NCBI GenBank assembly: GCA_959019775.1 | Contig: CAUEPS010000004.1 | Span: forward strand, 56,642 to 120,641 | From: an uncultured Collinsella sp. | GTDB lineage: Bacteria; Actinomycetota; Coriobacteriia; Coriobacteriales; Coriobacteriaceae | Direction: 5' to 3' | DNA length: 64,000 bases | Shown here: positions 58,586 to 64,000 of the stretch, one piece after another | Position numbering within the stretch: position 1 is the stretch's first letter | Layout: the number at the start of each line of letters is the position of its first letter | Translations under genes and position numbers: made by a program | The notes under the pieces: generated by a model | What the model was told of the DNA's origin: nothing | Databases searched by the model: none | The model's input: only the letters and a program-made list of their open reading frames with translations

Positions 58586-60313
58586 CTACATACGCCCCAA
58601 TTCGCCCACGATATGGCCCACGCGGTCCTCGGGTTCCTTGACCTCGACGCCGTTGTAGCGGAAGAACCGCGCCGGGTCGTGCATCAGGTCCTCGAGCGGC
58701 ACCAGCACAAAGTCGCGCTCGCCAATGAGCGGATGCGGCAGACGCAGCTTCTTGCCGCCGTGGGTCTCGCCGTCCATCCACAGCAGGTCCAGATCGATGG
58801 TGCGTGGGCCATTGGCCTTGGCCTTTTTGGAGCGGTCGCGACCCAGCTCGGCCTCGATCTTCATAAGCTCATCGAGCAACACCAACGGCGCCAGCTCGGT
58901 CTTGATCTCGATGACGGCGTTGGCAAACGCGTCCTGGCGCGTCTCGTAGGCCGGCTCGCTCTCGTAGATGCGCGAGCAGTTGGACACGCAGGTGAGCGGG
59001 ATCTCGGCAATCATGTCACGGGCGGCGCGGATGTTGTCGCAGCGATGCCCCAGATTGGAGCCCACGGCCACAAACGCACGGCGCGGCTGCGGCTTGGCGA
59101 CAGCCCAGTAACCGTTCAGGAACTGTGCAAAGCCTGCAACGTCATGCACGCGCACGATGTTGGCACCGGCCTGGATAGCGCCCAGGCACACACCAAACGT
59201 GGCGGCATCGCGCGCGGCGGCCTCGGTCACGCCCGAGACGGCGCCCACAAAACGCTTGCGTGACACGGCACACATGAGCGGATAGCCCAGCGACGCCATC
59301 TTGGCGGTCTCGCGTTGGATAACGATATCTTCGTTGGCCGTCTTGCCAAAGCCCGGACCGGGATCGATGCAGATGCGGTCGCGCGACACGCCGGCATGGA
59401 TGAGCGTGCGGGCCTGGTCGGACAGAAAGCCCATGACGCGGCGCATGATAGGCGCAGAATCGGGCAGGGTAAAGCGGCGGAGCTGAGAGGTGGGCACGTA
59501 GGCCTCCTCGCGGCGGGCGCTGCGGCGCATCATGGCGGCCAGGTGGTCGCTGGGCTCTGGTGCGGGCTCAGGGCTCGCGGCAGCCTCGGCGACAGGAGCG
59601 GCCTCTTCGGCGGCCGGTGCCTCCTGCTTCTGCTCGTCCGTGGGCTCGGGCGCGGGTTCCGGATCGCCAAACGGCAGCGAGGGCTGCACCACGCCCCCCG
59701 GCAGCTTGGCCTCCGTCTTGGGCTCGCCCAGCAGCTTGCCACGGCGACGGCGGGCAGGCTTCTCGGCCTCGCGCGCAGCCTCGGCAGCCGCTTCGCGCGC
59801 CTTCTCGGCAACAAACGCCGCGGCCGAGGTATCGAGCTGCACCGTCGCATGCGTGCGGGCGGGCGCCGCGATCTCGCCGGCGTGCATCACGATGACACCG
59901 CAGGTGCTCGTCGCGACAAATTCGACCATCTTGGGGTCGGTGAAGCCCGTCACGTCGTTGACGATCGAGGCGCCGCAGCGCACGGCAGCCTTGGCAACCG
60001 CCGCGTGGCGCGTGTCGATCGAGACGATGGCGCCCTCTTTGGCCAGCGCGCGCACCACGGGCAGCACGCGGCGAGCCTCCTCGTCGGGGTTGACCGGGGT
60101 AAATCCGGGGCGCGTGGACTCGCCGCCCACGTCGATGATGTCGGCGCCAGCGTCGAGCATCGCCAGGCCGTACTCGATAGCGGCATCCGGATCGAAGTGC
60201 TCCCCGCCGTCGCTAAACGAATCGGGCGTCACGTTGAGGACGCCCATGATGCGCGGGCGGTCAAAGCTGAGCTCGTACTTTCCGCACCGCCATGTCTTAC
60301 TATCGTTCGCCAT
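58586..60313 (-). CDS. folPK: Fused dihydropteroate synthase and HPPK (FolP-FolK) with a large insertion
   Basis: A 575-residue bifunctional folate enzyme. FolP: NVTPDSFSDGG (27-37), DVGGESTRPG (61-70), CIDPGPGFGKT (315-325) and the SRKRF motif. FolK: FVAVGSNLGHR (about 398), then RTIDLDLLWM and LPHPLIGERDFVLVPL. Between FolP strands a segment of about 140 residues (148-285), rich in proline, glutamate and alanine, is inserted where normal FolP has a short loop that takes part in substrate binding. ATG 60313 follows GGAGG by six bases. FolK makes the pyrophosphate that FolP uses, so the fusion channels the substrate. Confidence 0.93.
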   Translation of the reverse strand: MANDSKTWRCGKYELSFDRPRIMGVLNVTPDSFSDGGEHFDPDAAIEYGLAMLDAGADIIDVGGESTRPGFTPVNPDEEARRVLPVVRALAKEGAIVSIDTRHAAVAKAAVRCGASIVNDVTGFTDPKMVEFVATSTCGVIVMHAGEIAAPARTHATVQLDTSAAAFVAEKAREAAAEAAREAEKPARRRRGKLLGEPKTEAKLPGGVVQPSLPFGDPEPAPEPTDEQKQEAPAAEEAAPVAEAAASPEPAPEPSDHLAAMMRRSARREEAYVPTSQLRRFTLPDSAPIMRRVMGFLSDQARTLIHAGVSRDRICIDPGPGFGKTANEDIVIQRETAKMASLGYPLMCAVSRKRFVGAVSGVTEAAARDAATFGVCLGAIQAGANIVRVHDVAGFAQFLNGYWAVAKPQPRRAFVAVGSNLGHRCDNIRAARDMIAEIPLTCVSNCSRIYESEPAYETRQDAFANAVIEIKTELAPLVLLDELMKIEAELGRDRSKKAKANGPRTIDLDLLWMDGETHGGKKLRLPHPLIGERDFVLVPLEDLMHDPARFFRYNGVEVKEPEDRVGHIVGELGRM

Positions 60314-60407
60314 GAACATCCTCCTAAAATGCCCGCGCCGCCGCGCTCGGGCGCAGGCGGCGGGGTCGCTTTGCAATCAGTCTTTCTATTGTATCCGCGC
60401 ACACGGG

Positions 60408-61160
60408 CTAGAACGCAAACGCGGCAGCGATGTCGCAAGAAATCAGCAGGTCGGCATTTGCATCCTGATCGGTGGGAGCAAGATTGCAAATGGCCAGCGT
60501 ATCGCCGGTAAAGTAGCGCGTAAGGCCCGCCGCCGGATACACTACGAGCGAGGTCCCGCCCACGATGAGGGCATCGGCCGCGGCGATGGCGGCAACGGCA
60601 CCAGTCAGCACGCGCTCATCGAGCGGCTCCTCGTAGAGCACCACATCGGGTTTGATGCGACCGCCGCACGCGGGGCACACGGGCACGCCCGCGGTATCCT
60701 CGTGCTCGCGCGCGCAAATCCATTCGGCGCTGTAGACCGCGCCGCACGTCTGGCAAATATTGCGGTGAACCGAGCCATGCAGCTCAAACACGCGCCGTGA
60801 ACCAGCCGCCTGATGCAAGCCGTCGATGTTTTGCGTCACCACGGCATCGAGCTTGCCGGCGCGCTCCAGCTCCGCCAGCTTGGCGTGGCAGTGGTTGGGC
60901 TTGGCGTTAAGGGCGATCATCTTGGTCCGGTAGAAGTCGAAAAACTCCGCCGGATGCGCCTCGTAGAAGCTGTGCGAGAGCATAGTCTCGGGCGGATAGG
61001 AAAACCGCTGGTGATACAGACCATCCACGCTGCGGAAATCGGGAATGCCGCTTGCCGTGGAAACGCCCGCGCCGCCAAAGAAGACCACGTGGCTATGGGT
61101 TTCGAACAGCTCCGCCAGCGCGGCGGAGGCCTGTTTGGGGTCCGATATTGCCTGCGTCAT
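60408..61160 (-). CDS. cobB: NAD-dependent protein deacylase, sirtuin (SIR2 family)
   Basis: A 250-residue sirtuin that removes acetyl or other acyl groups from protein lysines with NAD. GGAGVSTASGIPDFR (29-43) and TQNIDGLH (about 115) bind NAD, the catalytic histidine is in FELHGSVH, and two CxxC pairs (CQTC and CPAC) bind zinc. The start follows GGAGGAC. It is probably a single-gene unit; the FolP-FolK gene lies 94 bases beyond its stop. Confidence 0.93.
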   Translation of the reverse strand: MTQAISDPKQASAALAELFETHSHVVFFGGAGVSTASGIPDFRSVDGLYHQRFSYPPETMLSHSFYEAHPAEFFDFYRTKMIALNAKPNHCHAKLAELERAGKLDAVVTQNIDGLHQAAGSRRVFELHGSVHRNICQTCGAVYSAEWICAREHEDTAGVPVCPACGGRIKPDVVLYEEPLDERVLTGAVAAIAAADALIVGGTSLVVYPAAGLTRYFTGDTLAICNLAPTDQDANADLLISCDIAAAFAF

Positions 61161-61273
61161 ATATGTCCTCCGTCCGTGTCTTAGGGACGGCGGCGTTTGC
61201 ACCATCACTCGCGGACTCCGCCCCGCCCCTGTTGCGCTAATCTTAAGCCTGCCAACCCCGTCGAAAGGACACC

Positions 61274-62092
61274 ATGCCCCAGACTTACACTTTCGCCTCG
61301 TGGAACGTCAACGGCCTGCGCGCCGTGCTCAAAAAGGACCCGAGCTTTATTCAGATCGCGCAAGAACTCGACGTCGATATCCTGGCGCTGCAGGAGACCA
61401 AGCTGCAAGAAGGCCAGGTCGATATCGACCTGGCCGGCTATCACCAAACCTGGAGCTACGCCGAGCGCAAGGGCTACTCGGGCACCGCGGTTTTTAGCCG
61501 CCAGGAACCGCTGCGCGTACTGCGCGCCGATGCACTGCTGCCCTACGCCGGCGAGGGTGAGGCTGCCGAGCTCGTCGCCCAAGCCGCAACCGAGGGCCGC
61601 GTCTGCGCGCTCGAGTTCGACAAGTTTTGGTTTGTGGACGTCTACACGCCCAACGCCCAAAACGAACTCGCCCGCATCGACGTGCGCATGGCCTGGGACG
61701 ATGCCTACCGCGGCTTTTTGAACGCGCTTGAGCGCGAAACCGGCAAGCCCGTCGTAACCTGCGGCGACTTTAACGTGGCGCACGAGGAAATCGACCTTAA
61801 GAACCCCAAGTCCAACCGCGGCAACGCCGGCTTTTCGGACGAGGAGCGCGGCAAGTTTACCGAGCTGCTCGACGCCGGTTTTACCGACACCTGGCGCGCG
61901 GCAAACCCCGACGTCGAGGGCGTCTACAGCTGGTGGAGCTACCGCTTTAATGCCCGCAAGAACAACGCAGGCTGGCGCATCGACTACTTCCTGGTAAGCG
62001 ACGCAATCGCCGGCAACGTACGCGGCACCGGCATCCGCGGCGACATCTTCGGCAGCGACCACTGCCCCGTCACCCTCGCCCTGGAGCTCTAA
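61274..62092 (+). CDS. xth: Exodeoxyribonuclease III (AP endonuclease family 1)
   Basis: A 272-residue DNA repair nuclease that cuts at abasic sites and removes 3' blocks. The metal-binding glutamate is in LALQETKLQ (about 36-44), the active-site tyrosine and aspartate region is VDVYTPNAQNELARI and CGDFNVAH, and the terminal GSDHCPV holds the catalytic histidine. AAAGGA precedes the start. It is transcribed alone on the plus strand and is followed by the second cluster of long-hairpin elements. Confidence 0.95.
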   Translation: MPQTYTFASWNVNGLRAVLKKDPSFIQIAQELDVDILALQETKLQEGQVDIDLAGYHQTWSYAERKGYSGTAVFSRQEPLRVLRADALLPYAGEGEAAELVAQAATEGRVCALEFDKFWFVDVYTPNAQNELARIDVRMAWDDAYRGFLNALERETGKPVVTCGDFNVAHEEIDLKNPKSNRGNAGFSDEERGKFTELLDAGFTDTWRAANPDVEGVYSWWSYRFNARKNNAGWRIDYFLVSDAIAGNVRGTGIRGDIFGSDHCPVTLALEL

Positions 62093-62098
62093 CCCCCA

Positions 62099-62133
62099 TG
62101 ATCCCCCGGGGACGGAGGAAAAGGGGTCATTTT
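62099..62133. repeat. Linker module of the long-hairpin family, reverse orientation
   Basis: GATCCCCCGGGGACGGAGGA followed by AAAGGGGTCATTTT is the reverse complement form of the linkers at about 46837-46870 and 47075-47110. A weaker relative is at about 62347-62392. So the same three kinds of module occur at both loci. Confidence 0.6.
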
Positions 62134-62165
62134 CACCTCGCGAGGGCATCCACGTGGCCCACTTG

Positions 62166-62323
62166 CCACGAAACTGGCCCATCTACTACGTTTAAGCCAC
62201 CACCCTCAACCACAGCGAACAACGCAAAAAGAAAACCGCAGGTAGAAAGCCTGCGGTTTTTCATAAAACGCGGTCATGGTCGGGGGTATCAAGCTAAACG
62301 TAGTAGATGGGCTGGTTTCGTGG
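62166..62323. repeat. Long-hairpin element 4 (type A arms)
   Basis: 28-base arms starting CCACGAAACTGGCCCATCTA (62166-62193), complement at 62296-62323 with two differences. The tip is GAAAACCGCAGG with CCTGCGGTTTTTC (62231-62261). The inner stem pairs CCCTCAACCA with TGGTCGGGG. It is the same architecture and length (158 bases) as element 2 at 46886-47043. Confidence 0.85.
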
Positions 62324-62409
62324 CGGGCATCCCCAGCGACCGCTTAGGGACGGGGAAACGGATCCTTTCGGCCCTCTGAGATCAGTGGCGACAGCAATAT
62401 ATGCCGGCC

Positions 62410-62571
62410 ATATCAAAACTATGCCGGTTTACGGGGCAGAATCGCGAACCCCCAACCATACGCAATTCCGAAATAACAAAGCCGCAGGTAGACGGCTCGT
62501 CTATTATCGGAAAATGTCGGTATGGTCGGTCTGCGTCAATCCAGCCCCGTAAACCGGCATAGTTTTGATAT
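62410..62571. repeat. Long-hairpin element 5 (type B arms, perfect 28-bp arms)
   Basis: ATATCAAAACTATGCCGGTT and eight further bases (62410-62437) are exactly complementary to 62544-62571. The inner stem pairs CCCAACCATACG with GTATGGTCGG, and the core contains GCCGCAGGTAGACGG. With element 4 and the linker it fills the gene-free gap 62093-62613. Confidence 0.9.
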
Positions 62572-62613
62572 GACACCAAGGCAGTATTGATTCTCGCCCC
62601 GGCGCAACCACCA

Positions 62614-63327
62614 CTACAGCCCGTACTTCACGACGACGCGGTTGATGCGGCGACACCAGGGCTTGTACAGAGCGGCCAAAAACACGCAGGTCGCGAGGCT
62701 ATGCATGATGTCGAACGGCACCGCCGTAGCAAGACGCGCTACGGCGCCTGCCCAGGTGAGCGGCTGCACAAAACCGATGATGTCATACGCGTTGATCACG
62801 ACGCCATACAGCAAGCCCGAGGCAAAGCCATACGCCAACAGAGCCGGCATTCGCACGGTTCCATCGGCGCGGTCAAACGCGCCCGCATGCGCCAGTGCGC
62901 CACCGATATAGCCCACCAGACCCCAGGCATACATCTGCCACGGCGTCCACATGCCCTGTCCAAAAAAGAAATTACTGGTCAGCGCTGCCAACGCGCCGAC
63001 CATAAAACCATTGCGACGGCCAAGTGTCGCACCCGCGATAATGGCGATGGCGCTCACGGGCTTAAAATCGGGAATGGGCCCAAACAGGATGCGGCCCGCC
63101 GCGGCCAGCGCCGCCAGCACCAGCGTGGGCATGATCTGGCGCAGGCCCGGGCGCGAGGTCTCGTAGCCCGCAAAGAACAGTGCGAGCACGAGCGCCACTA
63201 CAACCAGCATGGCAAGCGCCGCCTGCTCAATGCCCACCAGTAACGCTGCAGTCATCACTGCCGGCACCGCCAGGAGCAGCGGAATCTCCATTTTTGTGAG
63301 TAGGCGCGAGGCGCGATAATCCGTCAT
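62614..63327 (-). CDS. ECF transporter S component (substrate-binding membrane protein)
   Basis: A 237-residue membrane protein with six hydrophobic helices and the pattern FKPVSAIAIIAGATLGRRNG, then ALTSNFFFGQGMWTPWQMYA, which is typical of energy-coupling factor S components for vitamins, including cobalamin-type ones. It captures a vitamin and is driven by the ATPase encoded upstream. The start ATG 63327 lies four bases after that gene's stop. The substrate is not certain from the sequence; a T component is not in the window. Confidence 0.8.
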   Translation of the reverse strand: MTDYRASRLLTKMEIPLLLAVPAVMTAALLVGIEQAALAMLVVVALVLALFFAGYETSRPGLRQIMPTLVLAALAAAGRILFGPIPDFKPVSAIAIIAGATLGRRNGFMVGALAALTSNFFFGQGMWTPWQMYAWGLVGYIGGALAHAGAFDRADGTVRMPALLAYGFASGLLYGVVINAYDIIGFVQPLTWAGAVARLATAVPFDIMHSLATCVFLAALYKPWCRRINRVVVKYGL

Positions 63328-63331
63328 CCCA

Positions 63332-64000
63332 TCACGCCCTGTAGAACACGTTGTCGGCAAAGAAATCTGCAGGAGGCTCCATGCAGGCGATCTCGCCGTC
63401 GAACATCATGGCGACGTCATCGGACACCTGCTCGGCAAAGTCTAAGTCGTGCGTGGCAATGACGACGGTGCCGCCGGCCTGCGCATGCTCGCGCAGGGCT
63501 CGGGCGATAATACAGCGACTTGTCAGATCAAGGCCCTTGGTGGGCTCATCAAGCAGCAGCAACTCCGGACCAATCAACAGCAGCTTTGCCAACGCAAGCA
63601 GCTGGCGCTGACCGCCCGAAAGATCGTACGGGTGACGCGCCTCCAAGCCCGCCAGACCCAGGCGCGCCGTCTGCTCCTGTGCTGCGGCCTCGTCGTACCC
63701 GCAGGTAGAAGCCCATTCCATCAGCTCGTCGCTCACCGTTTCGGCGACCAGCAATGCCTTGGGATTCTGTGGCAGCAGCGCCGCCGAAGCCGTCCCACGC
63801 ACCATGCGGCCACGCTGCAGCTTAGCCGTCTTGGCCAGCACCGAGAGCATCGTCGACTTGCCGCAGCCGTTTCCGCCCACGACCGCATGCACCGCGCCGG
63901 CTGAAAACGTCACATCGAGCCCGCGCAGCACCCAACCGCCCGCGTGATCGTAGCGAAACCAGCCTTCCGACAGGGTGGTAGCCGACCCGCCGTGCATTTT
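63332..64000 (-). CDS. ECF transporter ATP-binding protein (5' part cut by window edge)
   Basis: An ABC ATPase half: Walker A VGGNGCGKS (about residue 41 of the visible part), signature LSGGQRQLLAL, Walker B LLLLDEPTKGLD and H-loop IATHDLDFAEQ. The frame is open to the window edge, and the first visible methionine (63997) may be internal, since many ECF ATPases of this type are tandem double proteins and this looks like the second half. It energises the S component encoded four bases downstream. Confidence 0.85.
   Translation of the reverse strand, partial: KMHGGSATTLSEGWFRYDHAGGWVLRGLDVTFSAGAVHAVVGGNGCGKSTMLSVLAKTAKLQRGRMVRGTASAALLPQNPKALLVAETVSDELMEWASTCGYDEAAAQEQTARLGLAGLEARHPYDLSGGQRQLLALAKLLLIGPELLLLDEPTKGLDLTSRCIIARALREHAQAGGTVVIATHDLDFAEQVSDDVAMMFDGEIACMEPPADFFADNVFYRA

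Overview
The window looks like a chromosomal segment of a high-GC, anaerobic, sugar-fermenting gut actinobacterium of the class Coriobacteriia, most likely Collinsella or a close relative. The grounds are the GC-rich coding style, many PTS and phospho-glycosidase genes, an energy-converting (Ech-type) NiFe hydrogenase operon, Coriobacteriia-type magnesium transport genes, and dense intergenic hairpin repeats. No phage, plasmid or CRISPR-Cas genes are present. The genus is an inference from gene content, not a marker-gene result.

Positions 1-22.7 kb form a carbohydrate region. A truncated GH1 phospho-beta-glucosidase is followed by an AAA ATPase flanked by twin hairpins, a DUF4867 gene and luxS. 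Next comes a minus-strand set: an alpha/beta hydrolase, an apiosidase-like (DUF4038) glycosidase, a PTS IIC-IIB-IIA, a fucose-isomerase-like enzyme, a split transketolase and an FGGY kinase. This set matches, step for step, the transketolase route known for the branched pentose D-apiose, and suggests import and breakdown of apiose-containing plant glycosides. Two LacI regulators lie next to it. A second PTS module follows (BglG-type antiterminator with visible RNA antiterminator sites, EIIBC, GH1), then a nucleoside hydrolase and ribokinase pair.

Positions 22.8-37.4 kb hold envelope and ion functions: an OatA-like acyltransferase, an NRAMP-related metal transporter coupled to an MgtE-like protein, a NodB-fold protein that has lost its metal ligands, PRC-barrel and YtxH proteins, a stand-alone domain resembling the N-terminus of cyanophycin synthetase, a CorC-like protein, a hemolysin III protein, an alpha/beta hydrolase and a DUF362 ferredoxin-like protein.

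Positions 37.6-46.6 kb carry two ABC transporter systems. One is an FtsX-type exporter flanked by 70-bp direct repeats. The other is an ABC-2 exporter divergent from a two-component system.

Positions 47.4-53.1 kb are an ech hydrogenase operon in the order A-B-C-D-E-F, with the A and B membrane subunits fused in one 960-residue protein. The remainder holds an orphan transposase-like HTH protein, a BaiCD/FadH-type flavin oxidoreductase, initiator tRNA, CoaX, a biotin-ligase-like protein, a FolP-FolK fusion, a sirtuin, exonuclease III and part of an ECF transporter.

The most unusual non-coding features are a 380-bp array of alternately oriented 15-bp repeats phased at 40 bp beside the fMet tRNA, and two clusters (46.6-47.3 kb and 62.1-62.6 kb) of 130-160-bp long-hairpin elements built from exchangeable outer arms.
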